A stretch of 64,000 nucleotides of DNA. Origin: Iamia sp. SCSIO 61187 (GTDB taxonomy: Bacteria > Actinomycetota > Acidimicrobiia > Acidimicrobiales > Iamiaceae). How positions within the stretch are numbered: the first letter of the stretch is position 1; each line of letters opens with the position of its first letter. The notes under the pieces were generated by a model. That model had not been told where the DNA came from. It did not search any database and saw nothing but the letters and a program-made list of their open reading frames with translations. The translations under genes were made by a program, and so were the position numbers. Location: assembly GCF_019443745.1 (NCBI RefSeq), contig NZ_CP050948.1, positions 62,001-126,000 of the forward strand, in the 5' to 3' direction. Of the stretch, positions 52,860 through 64,000 are shown one piece after another.

Positions 52860-54120
52860 CACCCGTACCGGGGGGAGACAGGCAACCTCTGGTGTCATCG
52901 CCGGCGGGGCCGCCATCGCCGTCGGCAAGCCGTCCACTCCCACCGCAGAGGGCTTCAGGTGGGCGGCACTGGCTGAAGTCGCCCGGCTGGAGACAGGTCA
53001 CACTCCCTCTCGAAGGCACCCGGAGTACTGGGGTGGGGACGTGCCGTGGGTCGGCATCAAGGACGCCACCGCCAACCACGGGCGCACCATCAACTCGACC
53101 GTCCAAACGGTCACTCATGAGGGCATCGCCAACTCGTCGGCGCGGGTACTCCCGGCAAACACGGTGTGTCTCTCACGCACAGCTTCAGTCGGCTATGTCG
53201 TCGTGATGGGCGTCCCGATGGCCACCAGCCAGGACTTCGTCAACTGGGTCTGTGGACCCGACCTCGACCACCTCTACCTCAAGTTCGTCCTGCAACTGGA
53301 GCGCAGCACGCTCCTCCGGTTCGCAAGTGGCACCACACACCAGACCATCTACTTTCCGGAGGCGAAGGCCTTCCACGCACTGCTTCCCAACCTGGCGGAG
53401 CAGCGCCGCATCATCGGCGTCTTGGGCAGCATCGACGACAAGATCGAGTCGAACCGGCGGCGAGCCGAGGGCGCCGAGCAGTTGCTCGACCTCTTGGCGT
53501 CCGGCGTCGCCAGCATGGGCTCAGTTCCGCTCGGAGAACTCGTCGAGGTCGATAGGAAGTCCTGCAGCCCGGCAGCTCTCGGCGAGACGTTGGTCGACCA
53601 CTTCAGCCTCCCGGCCTTCGATGCGGACCGGCTGCCCGCCCGCACCGAAGGCGAGTCGATCAAGAGCAACAAGCTCGTGGTCGCGACCGAGAGCGTGCTC
53701 GTCTCGCGTCTGAATCCGTCGACGAACCGCACGTGGTTCGCCGTGCCCGATGGTGGGCGCCTCGCCGTGGCGTCGACGGAGTTCATGGTGCTCCGGCCGG
53801 CTGCCGGCGTCGGGTTCGGCTCGATCTGGCTCGCAGTGCGGGACCAGCTCTTCAGGTCGGAGCTGGGGCAGCGGGCTACTGGTACCTCCGGCAGCCACCA
53901 GCGTGTGCGGCCCGCGGACGTACTGACCATCGAGGTCCCCGACGTCCGAGCCCTTCCTGCGGCGGAGCAGGACGAGGCGCAGGGCCTGCTCCGACTGGCC
54001 CATCAGGCACGATCCGAGTCCCGCACCCTCGCCGAGTTGCGCGACGCGTTGCTCCCGGAGCTCCTGTCTGGACGGTTGCGGGTCCCTGAAGCGGAGGAGC
54101 TCGCCGAGGTGGCGACGTGA
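52849..54120 (+). CDS. hsdS: Type I restriction-modification specificity subunit
   Basis: 423 residues. Two target-recognition domains: the first from [20 protein letters not shown] and [15 protein letters not shown], ending with the conserved [23 protein letters not shown] helix; the second from [16 protein letters not shown], ending with [19 protein letters not shown]. It sets the DNA target shared by HsdM and HsdR; the bipartite target cannot be predicted by eye. Confidence 0.92.
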   Translation: MGTDTRTGGRQATSGVIAGGAAIAVGKPSTPTAEGFRWAALAEVARLETGHTPSRRHPEYWGGDVPWVGIKDATANHGRTINSTVQTVTHEGIANSSARVLPANTVCLSRTASVGYVVVMGVPMATSQDFVNWVCGPDLDHLYLKFVLQLERSTLLRFASGTTHQTIYFPEAKAFHALLPNLAEQRRIIGVLGSIDDKIESNRRRAEGAEQLLDLLASGVASMGSVPLGELVEVDRKSCSPAALGETLVDHFSLPAFDADRLPARTEGESIKSNKLVVATESVLVSRLNPSTNRTWFAVPDGGRLAVASTEFMVLRPAAGVGFGSIWLAVRDQLFRSELGQRATGTSGSHQRVRPADVLTIEVPDVRALPAAEQDEAQGLLRLAHQARSESRTLAELRDALLPELLSGRLRVPEAEELAEVAT

Positions 54121-54167
54121 CCGACCGGCGAGACGTCGTCGCCGCAGGGCCGAAGGGGTAGCGGGAG

Positions 54168-57236
<3,069 letters not shown>

Positions 57237-57305
57237 CACGGCAGTGAGCATCGCGCCTCTCGGTCTCACGAACGCCTATGGAGGACCTGAAGGGAGACCA
57301 TCGAC

Positions 57306-58700
57306 ATGGCAAGCGAGATGGTGTTCACCGTCGCGGGCACCGACGCCGTCGCGGCCACACCGATCGGCCTCGCCGAAGCCGGGCTGAAGGAGCGCGAGCA
57401 CCTGCAGGAGTGGGTGCTGCAGCACCCACAGATCCTGGGCGACGACGTCAAGGTGATCAGCTTCGAGTTCGGCCGCTGGACCGGCAGCGGCGGGGGCCTG
57501 GAACGAGACCGCCTCGACGTCCTGGGCCTCGACACCGAGGGCCGGCTCGTCGTCGTCGAGCTCAAGCGTGACAAGGCGCCCGACACCGTCGACATGCAGG
57601 CGCTCAAGTACGCAGCGCTGGTGTCGCGCTTCACCCGCGAGGACCTCGACAAGGTCCACGCCCAGTACCTCAGCCGCCTGCGCGGTGAGGCCCTCACCCC
57701 GGACGAGGCCGGCGCCGAGCTCGACGACTGGGCCACGGTCACCGAGGACAGCCTCCGAGTTCCCCGGCTGATCCTCATGGCCTCGTCCTTCCCTCGGACG
57801 GTCACAGCCACGGTCGTCTTCCTGCATCAGCAGCTCGGCCTCGACGTCCGCCTCCTCGCGTTCCAGGCCTACAAGACGGCAACCGACGTGCTCCTGACGG
57901 TCTCTCAGCACTACCCGCCTCCAGACGTCGAGGAGTTCGTGCTCTCGCCCGAGGTCAACGAGGCGCGCCAGCAGCGCACGGCCAAGCAGACCAAGAAGCG
58001 CGAGGCCACTGCGGTGTCCCGGCTACTCGGCGCCGAGGCTCTCGAGCCTGGTGCGCCGCTGGAGTTCCGCTCTCCGATAGGGGCGGTGAACGCCGAGGTG
58101 GCGGAGTGGATCGCCGAGGACCCTCGGCGCGGTCGAGCAGCGTGGCAGGAGGACCTGGCCAAGCCGCTGGTGTGGGAGTTCGACGGGCAGCCGTACTCGC
58201 CCACCGGCCTCGCTGCGCTCATCCTCGAGGAGGCCGCCGGTCGAACCCAGGCGATACAGGGGCCGGCGTGCTGGTTCGACCAGGACGGCGCCTCACTCGT
58301 CGAGCTGGCCAAGGCCATCCCGGCCGGCTCCGAGGTGCCCCTCGAAGTCCACCTGGCCAAGCTGAACGATGGCCTGCGACCGGTGTTCGACGCCGTCGAC
58401 GCGGCCATCCTCGCTCTCGGCTCGGACGTCACCCGCCAGTCCCGGGTCAAGAGCATCAAGTACTACGGCCAGCGCAAGCTCGCGGACCTGCTCATCCACA
58501 ACGACCACCTCAGCCTCTACATCCGAGGCCTCACCACCGAACCCGCCGATCCGCAGTCGCTGATCGCCCGGTACGAGCCCGGCAAGTACCTCCACGCCAA
58601 GGTCTCCGCCGTCGACGACGTTGTTGCGCTCGTTGAGCTCTTGCGGCCCGCCTACACCAGCGAGGTGGCGACGACGAGGGCCGCCCCGCTGACGCCCTGA
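57306..58700 (+). CDS. PD-(D/E)XK nuclease-fold protein with DUF5655-like C-terminus
   Basis: 464 residues, GGGAG ribosome-binding site. The N-terminal domain has EREHLQEWVLQHPQILG, then D71 in RLDVLGLD, E85-L-K87 in VVVELKRD, and Q98-x2-K-Y in QALKYAA: a full endonuclease-fold motif close to NucS/DUF91-type proteins. The C-terminal part (DVTRQSRVKSIKYYGQRKLADLLIH, then LYIRGL) follows the DUF5655-like DNA-protein pattern. It sits 70 bp after hsdR in the same direction, so it may be a cotranscribed accessory nuclease. Confidence 0.75.
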   Translation: MASEMVFTVAGTDAVAATPIGLAEAGLKEREHLQEWVLQHPQILGDDVKVISFEFGRWTGSGGGLERDRLDVLGLDTEGRLVVVELKRDKAPDTVDMQALKYAALVSRFTREDLDKVHAQYLSRLRGEALTPDEAGAELDDWATVTEDSLRVPRLILMASSFPRTVTATVVFLHQQLGLDVRLLAFQAYKTATDVLLTVSQHYPPPDVEEFVLSPEVNEARQQRTAKQTKKREATAVSRLLGAEALEPGAPLEFRSPIGAVNAEVAEWIAEDPRRGRAAWQEDLAKPLVWEFDGQPYSPTGLAALILEEAAGRTQAIQGPACWFDQDGASLVELAKAIPAGSEVPLEVHLAKLNDGLRPVFDAVDAAILALGSDVTRQSRVKSIKYYGQRKLADLLIHNDHLSLYIRGLTTEPADPQSLIARYEPGKYLHAKVSAVDDVVALVELLRPAYTSEVATTRAAPLTP

Positions 58701-58810
58701 CGGCGCGAAAGTCGTGCTTGGCCGGGGTACTGCGGCCGACCGCGCGGATCACGACCCGCTGGTGTGAGCGTACGAGTTCGAGCCGTGTTCAGCGGAACGG
58801 CCAGGCCGTG

Positions 58811-59080
58811 TCACCGGCCGATGTGATGGCCGAGACCATGGCAGCAATAGCATGTTCCTTGATCGCGGGAGATGGGCGCTGAGACGTAGCCCCGTCCTGA
58901 GCATCGACGGCACTCCCCGAACTTGCTGCGTCGCCCACATCGCTGGAGCCCCCACACGTCTCGCTCCAGGTCGAAATCCGCGGGCGCGTCCGATCCCGAA
59001 AAGTCGCGCGCCACGTCTGCTTTCAGTCGAGCTAAGCGCTCGTCGTGGCTTTCCTCTTCTTCTTCTCCCTTGGACGGCAT
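58811..59080 (-). CDS. Small DnaJ-type zinc-finger-like protein
   Basis: 89 residues. An acidic N-terminus (KGEEEEESHDERLARLKADV) is followed by CGRRSKFGECRRCSGRGYV and CYCCHGLGHH: C-x2-C-x-G-x-G-type knuckles as in DnaJ or anti-TRAP, though with one irregular spacing. Probably binds zinc. It starts 4 bp after the stop of the upstream gene; the two form an operon. Confidence 0.65.
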   Translation of the reverse strand: MPSKGEEEEESHDERLARLKADVARDFSGSDAPADFDLERDVWGLQRCGRRSKFGECRRCSGRGYVSAPISRDQGTCYCCHGLGHHIGR

Positions 59081-59083
59081 TGT

Positions 59084-59590
59084 CTACGACGAGAACGACC
59101 TGGCGACCTCACGCATAACTGACCTCGACCCACCTGCCCCAGCCTCGTCGAGCCTGTCCAGCAGGAAGTACATGAACCTGAACTGCATCTGAACGACCAA
59201 CCCGATCTCGTCGAGACCGGCTGAAGCCGCCTTCCCCACCAAGTCGCTTCCTCCACTCGGCCCGGCGTGGGAGAGACGGAACCGGCCTTCGAACACGCTG
59301 TTCATCAGCTGAACAAAGTCGGCCCCCAACGGACCACCCGGCGAGCCTGGCCAAGCGCCGAGAGCCACGCGGGCATACTCGGCAAGGTTTGGCGGCAGGC
59401 TGGTGAAGAAGGTCTGGAGGCCGTCGGTGAAGGCGGCTAGGAAGCCGTACCGGTCGGACGCTCCGGGGTTGGACTGTGCAAGCAATCCGCAGTACTGCGC
59501 GAACTTGTCGATGTCGCTGTCCGCGACCGACTCGAGCCCGAGCCGAGTCACTTCCATCATCGTGTCGCGCTTTCTTGCGATGGGATCCAT
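59084..59590 (-). CDS. Protein of unknown function coupled to the zinc-finger gene
   Basis: 168 residues from ATG 59590, with GGGGAGG nine bases upstream; a longer GTG reading exists. Helical segments: KRDTMMEVTRLGLESVADSDIDKFAQYC, YGFLAAFTDGLQTFFTSLP and LDEIGLVVQMQFRFMYFLLDRLDEA. No family recognised. Paired with the zinc-knuckle protein. Confidence 0.6.
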   Translation of the reverse strand: MDPIARKRDTMMEVTRLGLESVADSDIDKFAQYCGLLAQSNPGASDRYGFLAAFTDGLQTFFTSLPPNLAEYARVALGAWPGSPGGPLGADFVQLMNSVFEGRFRLSHAGPSGGSDLVGKAASAGLDEIGLVVQMQFRFMYFLLDRLDEAGAGGSRSVMREVARSFSS

Positions 59591-59958
59591 CGACGCACCT
59601 CCCCTAGGCGCCGCCACGGTACCAGTGCCTCCGCAAGGGGGCTTTCACGGGCTCCGGTCGCTCGCTGGGTCGCCGAGCGATACGACTGAATCGAGCCGCG
59701 ACCATGCGTCGCCTCGGACGGGTTGATGTAATCCTCGTCGACTTCGCGTGGGTCGTCGGCGATTCCCGCCCTCGATGCGGCCACGTGTGGCCCACCCGGA
59801 GGGGTGTGCGGGCGGTCTCTGTCCGCAACGTGGTTCGCAGGCCCTGCGGCAGGGCCCGATCGATCGCACGTGCACTGACGAAGGTCCCGGCCGGGTCGGG
59901 CGGTACCAACGACTCACCAGTCACGTGCTGAGCAGCGTCTGGCGCTCCGGCTGCGGTC
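59591..59958. other. Region without a recognisable gene
   Basis: About 370 bp. Short frames are open on both strands but none has a ribosome-binding site with a natural-looking protein. I see no repeats or hairpins of note. Confidence 0.4.
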
Positions 59959-60288
59959 CTACCTGCGTGCCGTCTTTCGCACCTTGGCCGGTCTGACGGT
60001 CGCGTACTTGTTGCCAGCTCGTCGTACGAGTCCAGCTTGTTCGAGCCGACGCAGGACCGCGTAGGTGTGGGTCCTGTCCTGTGCCGGCAGCAGGCTCGCC
60101 AGCCGACCCGCCGTCATGGGCCCCTCCCGGTGCAGTGTCCGGAGGATCGCTGAGTAGACCTCATGAGGCACGCCTGGACGTGGAGCTGGAGGCCCACCAG
60201 GGCGCTTCCGGCCCGAGGAGCGGAAGCCGCGACCTTTCGGCCCCTCACCAACGACGTCCCCGCCAGTGACCAGGCGAACCCTTCGCAC
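59959..60288 (-). CDS. Winged-helix DNA-binding protein
   Basis: 109 residues as read from 60288; the true start may be later, near VPHEVYSAIL. HEVYSAILRTLHREGPMTAGRLASLLP, DRTHTYAVLRRLEQAGLVRR and KYATVRP give helix-turn-helix plus wing. The C-terminus is basic. Probably a local regulator. Confidence 0.6.
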   Translation of the reverse strand: MRRVRLVTGGDVVGEGPKGRGFRSSGRKRPGGPPAPRPGVPHEVYSAILRTLHREGPMTAGRLASLLPAQDRTHTYAVLRRLEQAGLVRRAGNKYATVRPAKVRKTARR

Positions 60289-60324
60289 AGCGGCATCGTA
60301 GGGCTAACGCCCTGCCAGCCGCCT

Positions 60325-60445
60325 CGGCACCTACGGCGTTCCCGCAGGTGCGCAGACCCGCACCGTCAGCCTCCAGTCGCCCAGCCGAACAGCGACCCCC
60401 GCCTCGGCGAGGCGCTCGGCTGAGAGCACGGCATGGTCGATGTCG
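60325..60445 (+). pseudogene. Decayed copy of the AbrB-like gene (second copy of 40306-40436)
   Basis: GGCACCTACGGCGTTCCCGC, GGTGCGCAGACCCGCACCGT and AACAGCGACCCCCGCCTCGG match the AbrB-like gene at 40306-40436 closely, but small deletions break the frame and the Trp codon of LGWEPG has become a TGA. This places a remnant of the left-end module 20 kb away, near the right end. Confidence 0.75.
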
Positions 60446-60520
60446 CCGCGTTCCTTCCGGTTGTGTCTGGGGCCGCCTGTCGGCCTGGCCATGCGCGGGG
60501 TTCCCCGGCCAAACCGCCCG

Positions 60521-61279
60521 TCAGCCGGTCAGCGAACTCTGCAGTTCCTTGCGTAGCTCCTCGAGGGCGACCGGGCGCCCCGCCATGCCAGCGAGCAGAC
60601 CGTCCAGAGGCCACTCGACCAGCACGGCCTGGCGGGCGAATAGGAGAGCCACCGACGCGATGCCGTGCACGTCGTCGCGGTCCAACAGTGTGTAGGCGAC
60701 AAGCTGGCGAAGATCACGGGCCCGCAGCGACGGCGAGGTCGTCGCCTTCACCGCGACCAGGAGGCCGTCCGAGGTGACGTAGTCGCCGTCAGCGCGGACC
60801 GGTTTACCGACGAACGCCACCGGGGCGGTGCCGCCCCGTGCGACGTGGCCTTCGACGATCGAACGGCAGTGGCGCGTGACGGCGACGACGTCGTCGCGCC
60901 AGGCCGGCTCGGCGAGGTCGGCGATGGACCTGGCCGTTCGCATTCGGTCGGTCGCGGCCTCGTCGACCTGGCCGGAGCGGTACTCCTGGTCGGCGACACC
61001 AGCGACCCATGCGACAGCGGCGGCGACGTCGGGCGCCACCTCCCGAACGGGGGTGGCTGCGGCGGCGAAGAACGCGTCGCGCACGGCTTCGTCGCCGACC
61101 CAGAACGCGGCCGGTGATAGGTGGGCGCCAGCCAGCTCGAACCCTTCGCCGGGTCCGAACTCCCAGCAGATGCGCGTCGAGATGGCGTGCCCGAGCAGCG
61201 ACAGGGGCGGATGGGTGTCCCGGTCGGGCGCGACTGTCGTGGCCCCGGCGAGTGCAGCGCGGACCTTCGGGCGGGCCAT
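60521..61279 (-). CDS. Unknown protein with a possible nuclease-fold core
   Basis: 252 residues from ATG 61279; earlier starts would run into other sequence. Central ADGDYVTSDGLLVAVKATTSP has the D...x-V-K layout of PD-(D/E)XK enzymes with the acidic residue replaced or shifted, then RDLRQLVAYTLLDRDD and SVALLFARQAVLVEWPLD, as in restriction-endonuclease-like folds. Weak evidence; could also be a helper for the element. Confidence 0.55.
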   Translation of the reverse strand: MARPKVRAALAGATTVAPDRDTHPPLSLLGHAISTRICWEFGPGEGFELAGAHLSPAAFWVGDEAVRDAFFAAAATPVREVAPDVAAAVAWVAGVADQEYRSGQVDEAATDRMRTARSIADLAEPAWRDDVVAVTRHCRSIVEGHVARGGTAPVAFVGKPVRADGDYVTSDGLLVAVKATTSPSLRARDLRQLVAYTLLDRDDVHGIASVALLFARQAVLVEWPLDGLLAGMAGRPVALEELRKELQSSLTG

Positions 61280-61395
61280 TGCGAGGCTGAAGTTCCTGGA
61301 CCCCCGCTGGGGCCAGGAGCGGATGATCGCCGCCTTGGCCGGTGTCAAGGCTGAGGACGTCGGGCCTTCCCGGCTAGCGCTGGCGGCCCGCCGGG

Positions 61396-61632
61396 GAGCG
61401 CCAGTCCCGTCGCTTCTCCGAGATCCTCGACCAGGTCATCAACCGCTACACCAACCAGGCCCTGTCGGCAGCCGAGGTCATCGCCGCCCTCGTGGGACTC
61501 GCCAGAGACATGCGCGACGCCAAGCCCGCGCCGGCGATCTCGGTCCTCGCCGGGAACGAGCTGGCCTTCTACGACTCCGTCTGCGAGAACGACTCGGCCA
61601 TCCTCGAGATGGTCGACGACATCCTCAGGGCA
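61396..61632 (+). pseudogene. hsdR C-terminal fragment from a second, diverged type I restriction gene
   Basis: Reads QSRRFSEILDQVINRYTN, then ALSAAEVIAALVGLARDMRD and ELAFYDSVCENDSAILEM. It aligns with the intact HsdR (RRFSELLDEVINRYTN, ELAFYDAVCQND) at about 56815-57050 with many substitutions, so it is an old relative and not a recent copy. No start, nuclease or ATPase part remains. Confidence 0.85.
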
Positions 61633-61640
61633 TCGCATCG

Positions 61641-62192
61641 TCAGACGCAGTCGCAGGAGCCCGACAGCGACTTCTGCATCCGGCAGCCCGGACACACCTC
61701 ACGGATCGGAGCTGGAGCCGCCTTCGCCCTTGCAGCGCGCACCCGAGGTGGCAGCTGCGGTGACCCCCCATCGGCCGGCATCTCAGCGCCGAAGTGTCGG
61801 TAGCACTCCCAGCGCGTCTGAGCAGCGTGACGTTGCAGGTCGTCGGGGGTGGTCCCCTCAGCTGCGAACACCGGGTCGCTGTAGCCCTGTCCGACGGTGT
61901 GGTCGGTCGTCGTCACCACCAAGGAGGTCAGCAGCGGCTCCCCTGCGGGCTGCGACGCCGCCAAAGGGTTCAGGATCTTGCCGATCCAGTTCTGGAGCAG
62001 CGACCGCGTGCGCACCCCAGTCACTTCTTGGACGTGCTCGGCGAGCTCCTTGTAGGTGACGAACGCGCCGTACTCGGTCGCCTTGTCCCGGAGGTACCGG
62101 TCAGCCGCGTCGACCCACCCGTCAAGTGCCTCGTCCCACGACACCCGCGACCCGTCCGAGACCCTCCACGTGCCCGGCTCGTCGTCGACCAT
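61641..62192 (-). CDS. Protein of unknown function with C-terminal zinc knuckle
   Basis: 183 residues. YGAFVTYKELAEHVQEVTGV and LLQNWIGKILNPLA look like a helical DNA- or protein-binding module; LTSLVVTTTDHTVGQGY follows; the tail CPGCRMQKSLSGSCDC binds metal by pattern. Similar layouts occur in actinobacterial proteins next to restriction genes, but I cannot name it. Confidence 0.6.
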   Translation of the reverse strand: MVDDEPGTWRVSDGSRVSWDEALDGWVDAADRYLRDKATEYGAFVTYKELAEHVQEVTGVRTRSLLQNWIGKILNPLAASQPAGEPLLTSLVVTTTDHTVGQGYSDPVFAAEGTTPDDLQRHAAQTRWECYRHFGAEMPADGGSPQLPPRVRAARAKAAPAPIREVCPGCRMQKSLSGSCDCV

Positions 62193-62219
62193 CCAGCCCT
62201 CCTCGTCTTGGGAGCGACC

Positions 62220-62531
62220 CTAGTTCCGGGGCGGCACGTCCGAATCGTGTCCGGGTGCGCCCGACCCGGGCTGTCCCAGCACCGCAAGGACGCCGTCTTC
62301 TCCGGCGATGCGCCAAATCTGCCGGGACTCGCCCTCGCCTTCAAGCAGGCCGTTGCTCCACCGCTTCTCGGTCCGCAACCCTCGGGACCAGAACAGCGTG
62401 AGCCGCACCCGCCCCCGTGTCAGCTCGTCGCTGATCGCGCCGTGGGATGTCCTCTCGGTCGCACGTGCCCATCCGTGGGCATCGGCGACAGAGAGGACGT
62501 CGTCTCGCCGGTCGTGTCGAGCCTGGGTCAC
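62220..62531 (-). CDS. Small protein of unknown function
   Basis: 103 residues from GTG 62531. DVLSVADAHGWARATERTSHG, RVRLTLFWSRGLRTEKRW and SRQIWRIAGEDGVLAVL suggest a small alpha/beta fold. No family recognised. It lies 27 bp upstream of the zinc-knuckle gene, same strand. Confidence 0.5.
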   Translation of the reverse strand: MTQARHDRRDDVLSVADAHGWARATERTSHGAISDELTRGRVRLTLFWSRGLRTEKRWSNGLLEGEGESRQIWRIAGEDGVLAVLGQPGSGAPGHDSDVPPRN

Positions 62532-62623
62532 CCGCCGATCGTAGGATCACGTCCCCGCCCCGAACGGGGCGGGGACGCGTGCGGCGACCCGGCGTGTCTG
62601 CTGACAGCCGAGTCGCCGCAGGC

Positions 62624-63511
62624 TCACACGGCAGCGGCAGCGGCATCGAGCTCGGGGCGCAGGGTCCACCAGAACAGGTTGTCCTCACGCACCTCGCCGG
62701 TGGCGACGACGTGCCACCACATCGTCGAGCCGTCGGGCCGGGTGGAGGTCGCGTAGTCGGGGTCCACGATGGCCAACCCGTCAGCGAGGCGCCGCCCGAG
62801 ACGGCCCATGGCGAGGTTGGCCCCCCCGTGGGCGTCGAAGCCGAGGTGCTCGGCGAGCATCCCCGCCGTGGCGGAGTTGTTGGGGAACGCCCGGAAGGCC
62901 TTGAGGAGGTTCCGGTCGTGTCCGGTGAGCTCCACGACCTCGAGGACCTGCCGCCAGGTGTCGACGGCGTCCCCCGGCGTCGAGGTCGCTGCGCTGACGG
63001 TGCGGTCTGCCCGGGCGGTGACCGCGTCACGGAAGAGCCGCACAGCGATCGGGTTGCTGGTGACACCCAGGGCCTGCCCATCGGCGGTCTTGTCCCCGCC
63101 GATCCACAGCGGCCGGCGGCCGACGCGACGGAACCGGGACCCGATCGCACGGAAGACCGGCGAGGCGGTGGTCCCCTCGGGGTACCCGGCGTTGGCCACC
63201 AAGAGGTTGGTCGGCGACCCGGGCTCGCTGACGACGCCGTGGAGGACATCGAGCTGGTTGTCGCTCAGGTCGTTGACGAGCCAGTGCATGGCGGCGACGT
63301 CGTCGTCGGTGTCCTCCCAGTCGGGCAGGTCCCAGGCGTCCTTGGGGCCATCGCTCGAACCGAACGGAGGCGTGTAGCTCCCGGTCGGCGCAGTGGCGTC
63401 GATGCTGTCGAGGTAGCGCTGCACGGTTGCCTGCACACCGGGGGCGTGCTTGGCCAGCACGACCAGGCGCAGCTCGACGAGGTCGTCGGGGTTGGTGGAG
63501 TTGAGGTTCAC
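62624..63511 (-). CDS. Unknown protein behind an operator-controlled promoter
   Basis: 295 residues from GTG 63511. The first half has MHWLVNDLSDNQLDVLHGVVS and PVFRAIGSRFRRVGRRPLWI; the second has NNSATAGMLAEHLGF, GGANLAMGRLGRRLADGL (helix-turn-helix-like) and MWWHVVATGEVREDNLFWW. The second module resembles segments found next to HNH or restriction nucleases in actinobacteria. Its clear promoter with inverted repeat suggests self-regulation. Confidence 0.6.
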   Translation of the reverse strand: MNLNSTNPDDLVELRLVVLAKHAPGVQATVQRYLDSIDATAPTGSYTPPFGSSDGPKDAWDLPDWEDTDDDVAAMHWLVNDLSDNQLDVLHGVVSEPGSPTNLLVANAGYPEGTTASPVFRAIGSRFRRVGRRPLWIGGDKTADGQALGVTSNPIAVRLFRDAVTARADRTVSAATSTPGDAVDTWRQVLEVVELTGHDRNLLKAFRAFPNNSATAGMLAEHLGFDAHGGANLAMGRLGRRLADGLAIVDPDYATSTRPDGSTMWWHVVATGEVREDNLFWWTLRPELDAAAAAV

Positions 63512-63548
63512 GGGGAGCCCTTCACAGGATCAGACGATGTGGCAGTCC

Positions 63549-63591
63549 TGATTATGTGAGGCCATACGCCCCGCTGTCAAGCACATAATCA
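63549..63591 (-). promoter_or_regulatory. Promoter with flanking inverted repeat (operator)
   Basis: Leftward promoter: TTGACA (63580-63575), 18-bp spacer, CATAAT (63556-63551), about 40 bp before GTG 63511. TGATTATGTG (63549-63558) and its exact complement (63582-63591) overlap the -10 and lie just upstream of the -35. One dimeric repressor could cover both. Confidence 0.75.
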
Positions 63592-63901
63592 CACGATCCA
63601 CCTTCCGTGATGCCTGCTCTCCACCTGTCCGCCGGTGGCGAGCGACTCCATCAACGCAAGACCGGGCCGCACTTGGCTGATTCACCCGGCCCGAGGACCT
63701 CGACGCCTGCCGTGCGCTCTGGTTCCTCTGGAGGCGAAGGGGTGTCCCGGGGCGGGCGTACCGTCGGCCAGATGTCGCAGAGCGATGGTTGCCCCGACGG
63801 CGCAAGCCTGGACGGTGGTGAGGAACCGACGCCGGACGCGCCGGTCGACCTGACGCGCGCGTTCAAAGGCCAGGTCGGACCCGAGGCCGCCTCAGGCAGT
63901 G
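63592..63901. other. Right-end region without a recognisable gene
   Basis: About 310 bp to the attachment site. Short frames on both strands lack support. No repeats seen. Confidence 0.4.
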
Positions 63902-63920
63902 CAAGTCCCCCCTCGCCCAC
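63902..63920. other. attR, right attachment site
   Basis: Exact 19-bp copy of the tRNA-Leu 3' end (CAAGTCCCCCCTCGCCCAC). The upstream bases (CAGTG) do not match the tRNA, so this is a fragment and not a second tRNA. Chromosomal sequence should resume after 63920. Confidence 0.85.
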
Positions 63921-64000
63921 CAGACCAGAGCGTTCAGCTCGGAGGGTCCCCGTGCCCAACGGCCGGGGGCCGGGGTGTCGCCCCCTTTGTCACAGGGCCT

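Noticed and set aside
59604-59924. Possible gene between the 168-aa gene and the winged-helix gene
   Set aside because: Frames on both strands change character midway and have no supported start.
63902-63920. Second tRNA gene at the right end
   Set aside because: Only the last 19 bases match; no anticodon arm, D arm or 5' acceptor strand precedes them.

Overview
The window reads as chromosomal DNA of a high-GC actinobacterium. Three things point that way: the crgA / pabA-trpG / pknB / pbpA / rodA / pstP / fhaB / fhaA order, the several F420-type (LLM and PPOX-like) enzymes, and the many GTG/TTG starts with 4-base stop/start overlaps. I would guess the class Acidimicrobiia (an Iamia-like organism), but this is inferred from gene content only.

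Region 1 (1-16.6 kb) is a catabolic block. A partial alcohol dehydrogenase, a small-molecule phosphotransferase and a frameshifted Tat-exported amidohydrolase run leftward. A Rieske oxygenase, a BMP-type nucleoside-binding lipoprotein, a two-domain ABC ATPase, two permeases, an LLM oxidoreductase, two amidohydrolase-type deaminases and a nucleoside phosphorylase run rightward and are almost all coupled. A two-gene molybdenum hydroxylase and a divergent MarR regulator close the block. The gene set fits import and breakdown of a purine-like or N-methylated nitrogen heterocycle. Similar palindromes at 2916 and 16067 suggest one regulator controls both ends.

Region 2 (16.7-29.3 kb) is mixed metabolism: a DinB-like protein, a DAPDH/DapB-like dehydrogenase behind a KstR-like operator, an unusual MetRS, an LLM enzyme, a lipoprotein, an AraC regulator with an in-frame 8 x 21 bp repeat, a PPOX enzyme, and an SDR / acyl-CoA ligase / thiolase lipid locus. 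Five dispersed intergenic palindromes share the core GTGCCWGGCAC; one is bracketed by a 24-bp duplication of the end of the neighbouring gene.

Region 3 (29.4-39.9 kb) is the conserved actinobacterial growth and division cluster, here with one kinase (PknB), followed by a DUF418-type membrane protein and tRNA-Leu(CAG).

Region 4 (39,970-63,920) is an integrated element of about 24 kb. The 3' end of tRNA-Leu is repeated exactly (19 bp) at 63,902. Next to the tRNA lie a small AbrB-fold-like gene and a translationally coupled tyrosine recombinase that carries a 60-residue insertion with 15 cysteines. The cargo includes a NYN-type RNase, a 1015-residue SEC-C protein, several small HTH or zinc proteins, a broken nuclease-like gene, a complete type I restriction system (hsdM-hsdS-hsdR), a PD-(D/E)XK nuclease behind it, and further unknown genes. 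The right end also holds decayed copies of the AbrB-like gene and of an hsdR C-terminus, so the island looks like a composite of related elements. No relaxase, conjugation or phage structural genes are visible; it looks like an integrative defence island that does not move by itself.
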